The notes: generated from the letters alone by a model not told the origin. Shown: positions 1-9,668, numbered from the stretch's first letter. The stretch is DNA of 64,000 nucleotides from Pedomonas sp051304405 (GCF_051304405.1 NZ_JBPPGG010000003.1:124001-188000); one strand, 5' to 3'. A program made the numbers and translations.

Positions 1-2971
1 GCGCCCAGAGCAGCTCGACCGGGCCGCTGAAGCGCAGCCCGCCCGCCAGTGGCGCATCGCGCAGGCGGCTCATCCAGTCTGTCTCCGGCTCCTCCGCCTG
101 CGGGGGCAGGCTGAGGCGCGCTTGCAGCGAGCCGACCACCTTGCCGTCATGGCGCACCAGCGCCCGGACCGCCGCCTGCTGCTCCGAAAGGGAGGCGTTC
201 AGCCCCAGATCGAGCGGCGGCGACTGGGTGCTGAGACCTGCCCGCTGCATGTTGCTGACGACAATGCGCGCCTCGGCGCGGGGCGTGCGCCCGCCGGGCG
301 GCAGGGTGGCAGTCATGGTGCCGGAGGTGGTGCCGGAGAGGCCCATCTCGGGATCGATGGCATCGAGGAAGCTGAGCCCGAGGCCGGACCACTGGGCGGC
401 CAGCCGCGCGGTCTCGCCGGTCTCCCCTTCCACGGTCAGCTTGCCCCCGGCCAGTTGCAGGGTGGCGGGATTGAGCCGCCAGCCCGCCTCCACCCGGTCC
501 GCGACGGCGGGCTGGGCCAGCCGGATGCGCCGCTTCGACAGCGTGCCGTTGAACTGGGTGAGCTGCACCCGTTCGGGCGTCATCTCGGCGGCAAGGTCCA
601 GATTGAACGGCGCGTTGTGCCGCCCGGCCAGGGTCAGGTTCGCCCGGCCCGTGCCGGACTGGTAGAGCACCGTGCCGGAGGTCTGCTCCACCAGCCAGTC
701 GCCATAGCGGATCTGGCGGCCGGAGAAGCGGGCATTCACGTCGGGCGCGCCGTCGGGCAGGCGCAGGCTGGCCTCAAGCTGGGCCTGACCGATGCCCAGC
801 GCCGGGAAGACGGGCGGCCGCGCCTGCCGGGCCTGAAGCGACGCATCCATCCGCTGCACCGCGCCCTCGCCCGCAAGGCGAAGCTGCCCGGTCAGCCCCG
901 CGCCCTTGAGGCTCAGCGCGCCGGCCATGGGCCCGGCCTCGGTCTGCTCGACCCGGCCTTTGAGGGTGAGATCGGCAAGGCTCAGCTCCGATATCTCCGC
1001 CGCCAGCGGCCCTTCCTCCAGAACCACGATGGCGCGGCCCCGCAGCGGCCCCTCGGACGAGCGGCCATCGAGCGCCACCGCGTAGCCGCGCGGCTCGGGC
1101 GTTGCCTTCAGCACCACATTCCTGAGGCCGATGCCGAGATCCGGCCGGGCCAGCGTAAGCTCCGCCTGCGGGCGGACGGCCTCGCCGCTGGCGTTGATCG
1201 CGAAGGGGCCATAGGCGGCGGATTCGCCCTGCCCTGCCAGCACGATGCGCCCGTCCGGCGTGTAGACGCCCTCGGTGAGCGCGAAGCGGAAGCGCGGCGC
1301 CTCCAGTTGCGCCACGTTGAGCACGATCGCCCCGCCGGGCCGCTGCCGGGCCGAGACGGTGAGCACCGGCAGCCCGCCGAGAAAATCACGCGCCGCCTCG
1401 TTGTCGAGCCGGGTCGCCCGGGCGTTGATGTCGCCGTTCAGCGCCAGCGCACTGGTGCGCGGGTCGAATGCGATGCGGGCGTCGGCCGAGGCGTTGACCA
1501 CGCCGAACCCGGCCACCTCATACTGCTGCACCGACGCATCCACATCGGCGTCGTAAGCGCCGGAGGCGGGCGCGTAGGCGAACATGGCCCGGCCGTTCAG
1601 CCGGTTGGAGCGGAAGGCGAGGTTCTTGGCCCCGATGCGCTCCGGCGTCATCTCGACCGTCCCGTTCACGCGCACCTGCCGCAACAGGCCGCCCACCTGC
1701 TCCGGCAGGCCGTCGATGGAGGCGGCGCTGAGGGTAATGGGCGCGGTGATGCGGCCTTCCGGTTCCATCTCGACACGGCCTTCGGCGTTGAGGTCTGTGG
1801 CCCCGCGCCCCTCGAAGGCGATGCGGCGCGCCTTCAGGGTATAGGCAATGGTGGGCGTTGCGACCGGACCGTTCAGCTCGGCAGCGAGCGTCACGTCGTC
1901 CCCGCTGAGGCCGTCCATCACCGTGGCGGGGGCGAGCAGCCGCCCGTTCACCTCCATGGCCTCGAAGCGGCTGGTTCCGGTGTCGATGGCGCCCTGCGCG
2001 TCCACCGCGAAGGCCGGGGCGGACGCGCGGGCGGTAGTGACAAGGCGCGGCTCCTCGAAGCGGGCCGTCGCGCTCACCTCGACAGCGGGCGAGAGCAGGC
2101 GCGTTGCCGGCCCCTCCTCCAGCACCAGCGCCGGGCGCACCTGACCCTCCAGCGAGAAGGTGCCGCTGCGCGCCTGAAGGGCGAGGTTCGCCAGCTCCTC
2201 CCCGGCCAGTTGCCCGTGGAGGCGGCCGTTCCATGCGCTCCACGGCCCCGCCCCTTCCAGCCGCACCGTCAGCGGCTCGGTGAGCCCGGCAAGCCCGGCC
2301 ACCAGACCGGCGGCGGGCGCGTCGAGCCGGGCGTCGAGGTCGAGCCGGTCGCGGTCCGGCTCGGCCGCCAGCCGCAGGTGCAGCCGGTCCCCCGCGTCGG
2401 CGGCGGAATCGGCGGTCAGGTTCAGCCGCCCGTCCGCCAGCACGCCGCTCGCCTTGAGCGATGCCACAGAGCGCTGCCCCGCCACCTTCGGGCCGATGAC
2501 GATCCGCTCGGCCGTCAGATCATCCAGCGTCGCGTAGATGTCGGGGAACAGGGGCTGGTCCGGCTCGGGCGGCGTCGGATTGAGGCGCGGCAGGCGGGAG
2601 AGCGTGATCTCCGGCGCATGCGCCCGGCGCACCACCACATGCTTGCGCACGAGGGGGCCGGGCTTCCAGTCCACGGTGACCGCCGGGATGGCAAGGAACG
2701 GGCCGTCCAGATCGAACAGCACCAGATTGCGGATGGTAAAGCGGCTGTAGAGCGAGCCGTCGATGCGCTCCATCCGCACCCGCAGGCCCGACTCCAGCTC
2801 CAGCTTCCCGATCTGGCGGACAAGGAAACCACGGCCCGGCCCGGTGTTGATGGCCAGCACGAGCGCCGCCACGAGGACCACGACCGCCGCCAGGGCGACT
2901 GCGCCAGCGCGCAGCACCCGGACCCAGACGGGGCGGGCGCGCGGGGCGGGATTTTCCGTGTCCGTATCCAT
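1..2971 (-). CDS. tamB: Translocation/assembly module protein TamB (3' end beyond window)
   Basis: Inner-membrane-anchored periplasmic protein that works with TamA in delivering material (autotransporters, probably lipids) to the outer membrane. The frame stays open for 990 codons from the ATG at 2971 down to base 1, so the C-terminal DUF490/TamB domain lies outside the window. Residues 1-21 are polar and basic, about 22-41 form one membrane helix, and the rest is a long run of repetitive beta-strand-like segments rich in G, A, L and T, as expected for this family. The start overlaps the tamA stop as TGATG, which implies translational coupling. Family identity rests on context, the N-terminal anchor and the repetitive beta composition rather than a catalytic motif. 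Confidence 0.85.
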   Translation of the reverse strand, partial: MDTDTENPAPRARPVWVRVLRAGAVALAAVVVLVAALVLAINTGPGRGFLVRQIGKLELESGLRVRMERIDGSLYSRFTIRNLVLFDLDGPFLAIPAVTVDWKPGPLVRKHVVVRRAHAPEITLSRLPRLNPTPPEPDQPLFPDIYATLDDLTAERIVIGPKVAGQRSVASLKASGVLADGRLNLTADSAADAGDRLHLRLAAEPDRDRLDLDARLDAPAAGLVAGLAGLTEPLTVRLEGAGPWSAWNGRLHGQLAGEELANLALQARSGTFSLEGQVRPALVLEEGPATRLLSPAVEVSATARFEEPRLVTTARASAPAFAVDAQGAIDTGTSRFEAMEVNGRLLAPATVMDGLSGDDVTLAAELNGPVATPTIAYTLKARRIAFEGRGATDLNAEGRVEMEPEGRITAPITLSAASIDGLPEQVGGLLRQVRVNGTVEMTPERIGAKNLAFRSNRLNGRAMFAYAPASGAYDADVDASVQQYEVAGFGVVNASADARIAFDPRTSALALNGDINARATRLDNEAARDFLGGLPVLTVSARQRPGGAIVLNVAQLEAPRFRFALTEGVYTPDGRIVLAGQGESAAYGPFAINASGEAVRPQAELTLARPDLGIGLRNVVLKATPEPRGYAVALDGRSSEGPLRGRAIVVLEEGPLAAEISELSLADLTLKGRVEQTEAGPMAGALSLKGAGLTGQLRLAGEGAVQRMDASLQARQARPPVFPALGIGQAQLEASLRLPDGAPDVNARFSGRQIRYGDWLVEQTSGTVLYQSGTGRANLTLAGRHNAPFNLDLAAEMTPERVQLTQFNGTLSKRRIRLAQPAVADRVEAGWRLNPATLQLAGGKLTVEGETGETARLAAQWSGLGLSFLDAIDPEMGLSGTTSGTMTATLPPGGRTPRAEARIVVSNMQRAGLSTQSPPLDLGLNASLSEQQAAVRALVRHDGKVVGSLQARLSLPPQAEEPETDWMSRLRDAPLAGGLRFSGPVELLWA

Positions 2972-5007
2972 CAGAAGGCCTGCCCGATCGAGATGTAGAC
3001 AGCGAATTTCGGGTCACCCGGGCGCCGGTCGATGGCGCGGGCGATATCGAAGCGGAGCGGACCGAAGGCGGTGTAGTAGCGCGCGCCCAGCCCCGCGCCG
3101 TAGCGCAGGTCGCTGAACTGCGGCAGCGCGTTGGTGTAGACCTGGCCCGCATCGACAAACGCGACGATGCCATAGTCGCCGAACCGGTAGCGCAGCTCCG
3201 TCGAGACCTCGGTCAGGGAGCGCCCGCCAAGCGGGTCGCCGTCCGCATCCTGCGGGCCCAGCTCCCAGTAGCCGAAGCCGCGCACCGAGCCGCCGCCGCC
3301 CGCGTAGAAGCGGCGGCTGGGGGCAATGCGGTCGCGGTCCGCCCCCAGAATGGAGCCGAGCGCCACGCGCCCGGCCAGCACCAGATTATCGCCGCTCAGC
3401 GGCAGATAGCCGCTCGTGTCCAGCCGCAGGCGGGTGTAGCCGTAAAAGCCGTTCTGCAGGGCGGCTTCGGGCGTTGCCTGAACCGCGGCGCGGAAGCCTC
3501 GCGTCGGATTGAACAGATCGTTGGAGCCATCGTATTCCAGCCGCGTGGGCAGCGCGGCGATGAGGAAGGTGCGCCGCTTGCCGTTCTCGTCGCCTTCGTC
3601 CGCGAACAGGCTGCGGTCGCGCTGGTTGGTGGCGAGCAGCTCGGCCCCCACCGCATAGCCCCAGCGCCGCCCGAGGCCGATATCCGGCTCCCGCAGCAAC
3701 CCGACCGCTCCGCGCAGCGCGTAGGCGCTGTAGGCGTCCCGGTTCTCCCGCAGCGCCTCGGTCAGCAGGAACATGCTGCGGCCGCGCTTGCCCGCGTTGG
3801 AGCGGCGCACCTCCGCCCCCAGCCGCTGCTCCTTCGTGCCCGCCACCGCCCGCGCCGTGAAGGCGCCCTCGGGCGGGAACAGGTTGCGGTGCGTCCACTC
3901 GCCTTCCAGCTTGATGCCCTCGCCCGTGGCATAGCCGCCGCGCGCCGCCAGCCGCCGCTGCGGGCCCTTGGTGGTCTCCACCTCCATGTCCACCACCGCA
4001 AGGCCGTTGTCCGTGCGCTGGTCGGTGAGCACCGGCCGCAGCGCCACGCTGGAGAACAGGCCGGTGGCGATGAGCGCCTGGCGCAGGTCCTCCACGTCGC
4101 GGCTGTCGTAGGGGTCGCCGCTCCTGAACCGGGCGAGAACGTTCAGGTGATCCTCATCGAACAGCCGGTCGCCGGTGATGCGGATGTCGCCGTAGACGCT
4201 GGGCGGCCCCGGCGTCACCGGCAGGGTGTAGAGGCCGGTGTATTCCAGATCGTCGATCAGCACCTGCCGCACGCCCACCTCGGCAAAGGGATAGCCGCGC
4301 TGGGGCAGCTTGAGGCGCAGCTCGGCCTCCGCCGCCTCCACCCTGGTCGCAACGATGGGGTCGCCCTCGAACAGCGGAAACAGCTCCCGCACCGCCGCGC
4401 GGGTCGCCTTGTCCGTGGCGCGGGGGAACTGGAGCCGGATGTCGCTGAAGGTGTAGCGCGGACCGGGGGTAACGGTGAGGGTCACATCGACCCGCCCGTC
4501 CTCGTCGGCAACCGGCGCCAGGGCGATGTCGACCGTCGCGGCGTAGTAGCCCTCCGAGGCCAGCAGGCGGCGGATCAGGTCCGCGTCGGACCGGGCGCGG
4601 CGGTTGATCTGGGCCGCCAGCGCCCCGCCGTTGCGCTCGGCAATCAGGCTGGAGAGGGACTTGAACTGGCCTTCGAGCCCCACCGCGTCCAGCCCCTCGG
4701 TGCGGACGGAATAGCGCAGCGTCCGGTTGGCGAACCGGCGGCGGTCGCTCCGCCCCTCAGCGGGCGGAAAGGCGTCCAGATCCGGCCAGGGCACGGCAAT
4801 GTCGGGAATCTCCGGGATATCCGGACTCTCCGGGATGTCCGGCAGGTCGCCGGGCGCTTCCCCGGGCCCCGCTGCCGCTTCTTCCACCGCCTTGTCGGCG
4901 GGCGCATCCGGGGCAGGCTCCGCCACCTCCTGCGCTGCCGCGGACTGCCACGGGAACGGAGCAAGGCCCAAAAACATCAAGGAGATGAGGCGGAACGGCA
5001 GGCGCAT
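2971..5007 (-). CDS. tamA: BamA/TamA-family outer membrane protein (TamA)
   Basis: Omp85-family outer-membrane barrel, 678 residues, partner of the TamB protein encoded directly downstream with a one-base overlap. It begins with a signal peptide (MRLPFRLISLMFLGLAPFPW, cleavage near AAAQ), followed by a low-complexity stretch rich in P, E, D and I at roughly residues 27-75 that is unusual for the family. POTRA-like repeats follow to about residue 340, then the surface-antigen barrel with GGGGSVRGFGYWELGP, which matches the conserved VRGF-type loop motif of Omp85 proteins. The last residue is Phe (YISIGQAF), the usual barrel-assembly signal. The length fits TamA better than BamA (about 800), and the tamB neighbour supports that choice. 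Confidence 0.9.
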   Translation of the reverse strand: MRLPFRLISLMFLGLAPFPWQSAAAQEVAEPAPDAPADKAVEEAAAGPGEAPGDLPDIPESPDIPEIPDIAVPWPDLDAFPPAEGRSDRRRFANRTLRYSVRTEGLDAVGLEGQFKSLSSLIAERNGGALAAQINRRARSDADLIRRLLASEGYYAATVDIALAPVADEDGRVDVTLTVTPGPRYTFSDIRLQFPRATDKATRAAVRELFPLFEGDPIVATRVEAAEAELRLKLPQRGYPFAEVGVRQVLIDDLEYTGLYTLPVTPGPPSVYGDIRITGDRLFDEDHLNVLARFRSGDPYDSRDVEDLRQALIATGLFSSVALRPVLTDQRTDNGLAVVDMEVETTKGPQRRLAARGGYATGEGIKLEGEWTHRNLFPPEGAFTARAVAGTKEQRLGAEVRRSNAGKRGRSMFLLTEALRENRDAYSAYALRGAVGLLREPDIGLGRRWGYAVGAELLATNQRDRSLFADEGDENGKRRTFLIAALPTRLEYDGSNDLFNPTRGFRAAVQATPEAALQNGFYGYTRLRLDTSGYLPLSGDNLVLAGRVALGSILGADRDRIAPSRRFYAGGGGSVRGFGYWELGPQDADGDPLGGRSLTEVSTELRYRFGDYGIVAFVDAGQVYTNALPQFSDLRYGAGLGARYYTAFGPLRFDIARAIDRRPGDPKFAVYISIGQAF

Positions 5008-5359
5008 AAACTTACCAACGCAGAGCTTGGGCCAAAGTGCCCGCCACCGGATTGCAGCGCCCCATCTTCGTCCAGCCCCTGACGGTTTCTATAAGCAATT
5101 GACAATAAAGCACTATCTCATCCCAACGGCATGACGGAACTTGCCCCGCTTGTCAAAGCCGCAGCAACGCGCCCCCTGCCGCCGCCGCCGTTTCCGCCCC
5201 GCTTCGCATCCTGCGGCCCGGCCCCGCGTTCAGGACACGAGAACCCGGAACCGCAAAAGGGGGGGTGGCCCATGCGTCCCTTTGCAGCCTTGCCGTCAAG
5301 GCGCGCGTTACCCATACTCCAGCATGGCGTGGCGGCAATTCAGGAACAGGTGCCAGACC
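5008..5359. other. Gene-free divergent region between tamA and cydA
   Basis: 352 bases separating the divergent tamA and cydA genes. The cydA frame remains open upstream to 5141, but that extension is Arg/Pro-rich and unlike any CydA, so I treat it as non-coding. A TTGACA hexamer lies at 5099-5104 without a convincing -10 at normal spacing. No FNR-type TTGAT-N4-ATCAA box was seen. Promoters for both genes must lie here. Confidence 0.5.
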
Positions 5360-6796
5360 ATGGCTGACTCCGAACTCGCCCTTCTTCTCGCCCGTTTCCA
5401 GTTCGCCTTCACGGTGAGCTTTCACTTCATCTTTCCCGCCTTCTCCATCGGCCTTGCGAGCTATCTCGCCGTGCTGGAGCTGCTGTGGCTGCGCACCCGG
5501 CGGGAGGTCTACCGGAACCTGTTCCGCTACTGGGTGAAGATCTTCGCCATCACCTTCGCCATGGGCGTGGTCTCGGGCATCGTGATGTCCTACCAGTTCG
5601 GCAGCAACTGGTCGGCCTTCTCCGACAGGGCCGGGCCGGTCATCGGCCCACTCATGGCCTATGAGGTGCTCACCGCCTTCTTCCTGGAAGCGGGTTTTCT
5701 CGGCGTCATGCTGTTCGGCCTCAACCGGGTCGGCCCCAGGCTGCATTTCGCCGCCACGCTGATGGTGGCGGTCGGCACGGCGATCTCCGCCTTCTGGATC
5801 CTCTCCGTGAACAGCTGGATGCAAACCCCGCAGGGCCACGTGATCAGCGAGAACGGCCAGTTCCTGCCGGGCGACTGGCTGGCCATCATCTTCAACCCCA
5901 GCTTCCCGTTCCGGCTCGTGCACACCGTGCTGGCCGCCTATCTGACAACGGCGCTGGTGGTGGGGGCGGTCGGCGCCTGGCACCTGCTGCGCGACCGCAC
6001 CAACAAGGGCGCGCAGCGCATGTTCTCCATGGCCATGTGGATGATCGCCATCGTCGCGCCCATCCAGATCGTGGCGGGCGACCTGCACGGCCTCAACACC
6101 TTGCAGCACCAGCCGATCAAGATCGCCGCCATGGAGGGGCATTTCGAGAGCTACCCCGAGGGGCGCGCGCCCCTCATCCTGTTCGGCCTGCCGGACGAGG
6201 AGGCCGCCACCGTGCGCGGTGCGGTCAAGGTGCCAAGCGGCTCGTCCCTCATCCTCAACCATGACCTCAACGCACCGCTCAAGGGGCTGGATTCGGTGGA
6301 CCGGTCCGAGTGGCCGCCGGTGGCCATCGTGTTCTGGTCGTTCCGGCTCATGGTCGGGCTCGGCGTGCTGATGTTCGCCCTGGGCATGGTCAGCCTCTAC
6401 GCCCGCTGGCGCGGGCGGCTCTATGACTGGCCGCTGCTGCATCGCTTCGCCGTGCTGCTGGGGCCGGCCGGGTTCCTCGCCGTGATCGCGGGCTGGGTGA
6501 CAACGGAAGTGGGCCGCCAGCCCTACACGGTCTACGGCCTGCTGCGGACGGCGGACTCGGTCTCGCCGCTGGGGGCGCCCGCCGTCGCCTCCTCGCTGGT
6601 TGCGTTCGTCGTCATCTACTTCGCGGTGTTTGGTGTCGGCACCTGGTATCTCCTCCGGCTCATGGCCCATCCGCCGCACCGGGGCGAGCCCGGCATCGAG
6701 GAAGGGCCGGACCGGCCGATCCGCACCGCCGGCATCACCCCCGCTCCCTCAGTCAATCCCGAGCGCTCGCTCCACCCCACCCTTCCGGCCAAGTGA
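5360..6796 (+). CDS. cydA: Cytochrome bd-type ubiquinol oxidase subunit I, CIO type
   Basis: Oxidises ubiquinol and reduces oxygen to water in the inner membrane, carrying all three hemes. 478 residues from ATG 5360; this start gives the usual N-terminus MADSELALLLARFQFAFTVS. His22 (SFHF) fits the heme b595 ligand, and the His in FRLVHTVLAAY fits heme b558. The quinol-loop signature appears as GDLHG and EGHFES, and GRQPYTVYG replaces the GRQPW motif of E. coli. The protein is shorter than E. coli CydA (522), consistent with the short Q-loop, cyanide-insensitive (CioA/AppC-like) type. Its TGA stop lies inside the ribosome-binding region of cydB. Confidence 0.95.
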   Translation: MADSELALLLARFQFAFTVSFHFIFPAFSIGLASYLAVLELLWLRTRREVYRNLFRYWVKIFAITFAMGVVSGIVMSYQFGSNWSAFSDRAGPVIGPLMAYEVLTAFFLEAGFLGVMLFGLNRVGPRLHFAATLMVAVGTAISAFWILSVNSWMQTPQGHVISENGQFLPGDWLAIIFNPSFPFRLVHTVLAAYLTTALVVGAVGAWHLLRDRTNKGAQRMFSMAMWMIAIVAPIQIVAGDLHGLNTLQHQPIKIAAMEGHFESYPEGRAPLILFGLPDEEAATVRGAVKVPSGSSLILNHDLNAPLKGLDSVDRSEWPPVAIVFWSFRLMVGLGVLMFALGMVSLYARWRGRLYDWPLLHRFAVLLGPAGFLAVIAGWVTTEVGRQPYTVYGLLRTADSVSPLGAPAVASSLVAFVVIYFAVFGVGTWYLLRLMAHPPHRGEPGIEEGPDRPIRTAGITPAPSVNPERSLHPTLPAK

Positions 6797-6803
6797 GGCG
6801 ACG

Positions 6804-7817
6804 ATGGAATACAACTTCGACCTGACGCTGCTCTGGGCCTGCATCATCGCCTTTGCCGTGTTCGCCTATGTGGTGATGGACGGCTTCGACCTTGGCATCG
6901 GCATCCTCTTTCCCGCGCTCCACGTGGGGGAGGAGCGCAACGTCGCCATGAACTCCATCGCCCCGGTGTGGGACGGCAACGAGACCTGGCTGATTCTCGG
7001 CGGCGGCGGGCTGATGGCCGCCTTCCCGCTGGCCTATGCGCTCATCCTGCCCGCCATCTACGCCCCGCTCATCGCCATGCTGCTGGGGCTGATCTTCCGG
7101 GGCGTCGCCTTCGAGTTCCGCTGGCGCGACCCCGGCCACCGCGCCTTCTGGGACGCAGGCTTCTTCGGCGGCTCGCTGGTGGCGGCGCTGAGCCAGGGCA
7201 TCATCCTCGGCGCGGTGCTTCAGGGCATCACCATCGACAAGGCCGCCCGCACCTACGCCGGCGGCTGGTGGGACTGGCTGACCCCGTTCAGCCTGGTGAC
7301 CGGCGCGAGCGTGGTGATCGGCTACGGCCTCCTCGGCGCCACCTGGCTCATCATGCGCACCGAAGGCGGGCTCCAGCACAAGGCGCGCAACTACGCGCGC
7401 TGGTTCGGCGCGCTCATGCTCATCGCCATCGCCGTGGTCAGCGGCGCGACGCCCTACCTCAGCAATGCCTACTTCGAGCGCTGGTTCGCCTGGCCCAACG
7501 TGCTGTTCACGGCGCAGGTGCCGCTGCTGGTGGCGGTAACGGCCATCGCGCTCTACATCGCCCTCAAGCGGCAGTGGGAGCACTGGCCGTTCCTGCTCTC
7601 GCTCATCCTGTTCGCCCTCACCTTCATCGGGCTCGGCATCAGCCTCTACCCCTACATCGTGCCGGATCAGGTGACGATCTGGGAGGCCGCCGCGCCGGAG
7701 AAGAGCCAGATCTTCATGCTGGTGGGCGCAGGCATTCTGGTGCCGCTCATCCTTGCCTACACCGGCTATGCCTACTGGGTGTTCCGGGGCAAGGTGGGGC
7801 ACGAGGGCTACCATTGA
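6804..7817 (+). CDS. cydB: Cytochrome bd-type ubiquinol oxidase subunit II
   Basis: Second subunit of the bd oxidase; a multi-helix membrane protein of 337 residues without hemes of its own. The N-terminus has the conserved VVMDGFDLGIG and WDGNETWLILGG motifs, with further family motifs FRGVAFEFR and YPYIVP. The GAGG ribosome-binding site at 6795-6798 sits over the cydA stop, and the ATG is five bases later, so the two are translated together. The stop overlaps the start of the following small gene (TGATG). Confidence 0.95.
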   Translation: MEYNFDLTLLWACIIAFAVFAYVVMDGFDLGIGILFPALHVGEERNVAMNSIAPVWDGNETWLILGGGGLMAAFPLAYALILPAIYAPLIAMLLGLIFRGVAFEFRWRDPGHRAFWDAGFFGGSLVAALSQGIILGAVLQGITIDKAARTYAGGWWDWLTPFSLVTGASVVIGYGLLGATWLIMRTEGGLQHKARNYARWFGALMLIAIAVVSGATPYLSNAYFERWFAWPNVLFTAQVPLLVAVTAIALYIALKRQWEHWPFLLSLILFALTFIGLGISLYPYIVPDQVTIWEAAAPEKSQIFMLVGAGILVPLILAYTGYAYWVFRGKVGHEGYH

Positions 7818-7939
7818 TGCGGCCCGACACCGCCCCCGGCCCTCTGTGGAAGCGCCTGCTGTGGTTCGTCGGGCTGTGGGCGGCGGGCGTCGCCGTTGTC
7901 GGCGCGGTCGCCTGGCTCCTGCGCCTGTGGATCGCCTGA
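7817..7939 (+). CDS. DUF2474 small membrane protein of the bd oxidase operon
   Basis: A 40-residue single-helix protein starting at an ATG that shares one base with the cydB stop. The sequence begins MRPDTAPGPLWKRLLWF, then has one hydrophobic helix of about 20 residues and ends LLRLWIA. Small proteins of this shape (DUF2474) commonly follow CIO-type cydAB, where they may play a role like that of CydX in E. coli; that role is inferred. The size, helix position, Trp-rich ends and translational coupling all support a real gene. Confidence 0.8.
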   Translation: MRPDTAPGPLWKRLLWFVGLWAAGVAVVGAVAWLLRLWIA

Positions 7940-8020
7940 CGCACCCGGCGCCTGCGCCAGACAACCCCCTGCGACAGAAGGGACATTTGCGCTTCGCGAA
8001 AGTCCGGCTATGAGAGGCTC

Positions 8021-8425
8021 ATGATCCGCCATCGCCCAGACCGCAACCGCGCCCTGCACGCAGCCCTGCTGCTGCTGACGCTGCTTGCGCTGTTCTGGCG
8101 GGCGGTCATTCCCGGCGGGTTCATGCCCGACTGGCAGAACGGCGGCCTTGTCGTCACCCTCTGCACCGAGCAGGGGCTGGCCACCGCCGTGCTTGGCCCC
8201 GACGGCAAGCCCAAGGCCGCCGGGGACGCCGCGAAGGCCGAGGGCTCCTGCGCCTTCGCCAGCCTCGGCCTGCCCCTGCTGCCCGCCGCGCCCGCCGCGC
8301 TGCTGGCGCTGGCGCTGGCGTTCGTGCTGCTCTCCGGCCGCCGCCCGGCCGCGCCGGTTCCGTGCCGCCAGACCCTGCGGCTGCGCCCGCCGCTGCGCGC
8401 GCCTCCCGTTTCCGTCCTTGCCTGA
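8021..8425 (+). CDS. DUF2946-family hydrophobic protein
   Basis: 134 residues, with an N-terminal hydrophobic segment (about 12-28), the family-typical WRAVIPGGFMPDW, a short Cys-containing segment (VVTLCTEQG), a second Cys (GSCAF) and a C-terminal hydrophobic stretch (about 80-108). It resembles DUF2946 proteins, which are often found next to copper chaperones and TonB-dependent copper receptors. The neighbours here are a PCu(A)C chaperone and a SCO protein, so a role in copper handling at the membrane is likely but not shown. The second of two nearby ATG codons was chosen because it gives the family-like N-terminus. Confidence 0.65.
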   Translation: MIRHRPDRNRALHAALLLLTLLALFWRAVIPGGFMPDWQNGGLVVTLCTEQGLATAVLGPDGKPKAAGDAAKAEGSCAFASLGLPLLPAAPAALLALALAFVLLSGRRPAAPVPCRQTLRLRPPLRAPPVSVLA

Positions 8426-8498
8426 ACCAGATCCCTCGCTGATCCATTCAAGTGATGGCGCGCGGATGCACGCGCGCCCGGAAAAATGGGAAAGACCC

Positions 8499-9026
8499 AT
8501 GACGAAATTCGCATCCCTGCTGGCCGCCGCGCTGGCGCTCTCCACCCTTGCCGCTCCGGCAGCCCTCGCCCACGCCTACAAGGCGGGCGACATCTCCATC
8601 AAACACCCGTGGTCGCGCGAGACCGCGCCGCGCGCCAAGACCGGCGCGGGCTACCTCACCATCGTCAACGGCGGCGGCGAAGCCGACCGGCTCATCGGCG
8701 GCACCAGCCCGGTCGCCGAGCGGCTGGAGGTGCATTCCGTCACGATGATAGACAACATCATGCGGATGCGCCACCAGGAAAACGGCGTCGAGATTCCCGC
8801 AGGCGGCACCCTGGAGCTGAAGCCGGGCGGCTACCACATCATGCTCATCGGCCTCAAGGCGCCGCTGAAGGCAGGCGAGAGCGTGCCCGCCACGCTGGAG
8901 TTCGCCAAGGCGGGCAAGGTGGACGTGACCTTCAAGGTGGAAGCCCTGTCCGGCGCGGCCGCGACGCCCGCCCCGGCCGCCAGCCACGGCACCCACGGCG
9001 AGACGCAACATCATGGCAAACATTGA
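8499..9026 (+). CDS. Periplasmic copper chaperone PCu(A)C
   Basis: 175-residue exported protein that binds Cu(I) in the periplasm and helps metallate oxidases together with SCO proteins. The signal peptide spans about residues 1-24 (LAAPAALAHA). The copper motif is clear: EVHSVTMIDNIMRMR gives the His...Met pair spaced by ten residues, and GGYHIML gives the C-terminal HxM. The tail is His-rich (HGTHGETQHHGKH), which could hold additional metal. The last 14 bases overlap the next gene, so the two are expected to be co-translated. Confidence 0.92.
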   Translation: MTKFASLLAAALALSTLAAPAALAHAYKAGDISIKHPWSRETAPRAKTGAGYLTIVNGGGEADRLIGGTSPVAERLEVHSVTMIDNIMRMRHQENGVEIPAGGTLELKPGGYHIMLIGLKAPLKAGESVPATLEFAKAGKVDVTFKVEALSGAAATPAPAASHGTHGETQHHGKH

Positions 9027-9642
9027 TCGTCTGCGTGCCGTCCGCCGCATCCTGTGGGCCGTCGTCGCGCTGACGCTCGCCGGCCTCGCGGTTGCCATCG
9101 TGGTCAAGCGCAGCGAGCCGCCCGAGGCCGGGCAAGCCGCCAGCGCGGCGCGCCCCGCCATCGGCGGGCCGTTCACGCTGACCGACACGGAAGGCCGCAC
9201 GGTGACCGAGGAAAACCTGAAGGGCAAACCCTTCGCCATTTTCTTCGGCTTCACCCGCTGCCCGGACGTGTGCCCGACCACGCTCAACGACCTGAGCCTG
9301 CTGCACCAGCAGCTCGGGCCGGATGGCGACAGGCTGAACATCGTCTTTGTCTCGGTGGACCCGGAGCAGGACAGGCCCGAGGATATCAAGCAGTACCTCA
9401 CCCTGTTCGATGCGCCGATCATCGGCCTCACCGGCACGGACGAGCAGCTGGCGGAAATCACCCGCGCCTACCGGGTGTATTTCCGCAAGGTGCCGCAGGG
9501 CGCAGACGATTACACCCTGGATCACACGGCGACCGTGTTCCTGATGGATGCGGACGGACAGTTCGTCAGCACCATCGACCTGCACGAGTCCCGCGAGGTG
9601 GCCTTGCGGAAGCTGCAGCGCCTCATCGGCCGCTCCGCCTGA
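9013..9642 (+). CDS. SCO1/SenC/PrrC-family copper protein
   Basis: 209 residues: a membrane anchor at about 12-31 followed by a thioredoxin-fold domain facing the periplasm. The copper and redox ligands are visible as Cys83 and Cys87 (RCPDVCPT) and His171 (LDHTATVF). SCO proteins deliver copper to, or reduce thiols in, the CuA site of heme-copper oxidases. Here it overlaps the PCu(A)C gene, with which it usually cooperates. A bd oxidase contains no copper, so the client is probably a heme-copper oxidase encoded elsewhere. Confidence 0.93.
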   Translation: MANIDRLRAVRRILWAVVALTLAGLAVAIVVKRSEPPEAGQAASAARPAIGGPFTLTDTEGRTVTEENLKGKPFAIFFGFTRCPDVCPTTLNDLSLLHQQLGPDGDRLNIVFVSVDPEQDRPEDIKQYLTLFDAPIIGLTGTDEQLAEITRAYRVYFRKVPQGADDYTLDHTATVFLMDADGQFVSTIDLHESREVALRKLQRLIGRSA

Positions 9643-9668
9643 GAGCGTCGCCTCGGTCCATGACCCAA

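Noticed and set aside
122..2998. Long open frame opposite tamB (about 958 codons)
   Set aside because: Composition is His/Arg/Gly/Pro-rich with no fold signature; it is the mirror of a high-GC gene whose codon bias keeps the opposite strand open. The tamB frame has a membrane anchor and fits tamA.
5099..5104. TTGACA as the cydA promoter -35
   Set aside because: No acceptable -10 at 16-18 bases.
5141..5359. Upstream extension of cydA
   Set aside because: Arg/Pro-rich and would precede the first membrane helix with a sequence never seen in this family; ATG 5360 gives the canonical start.
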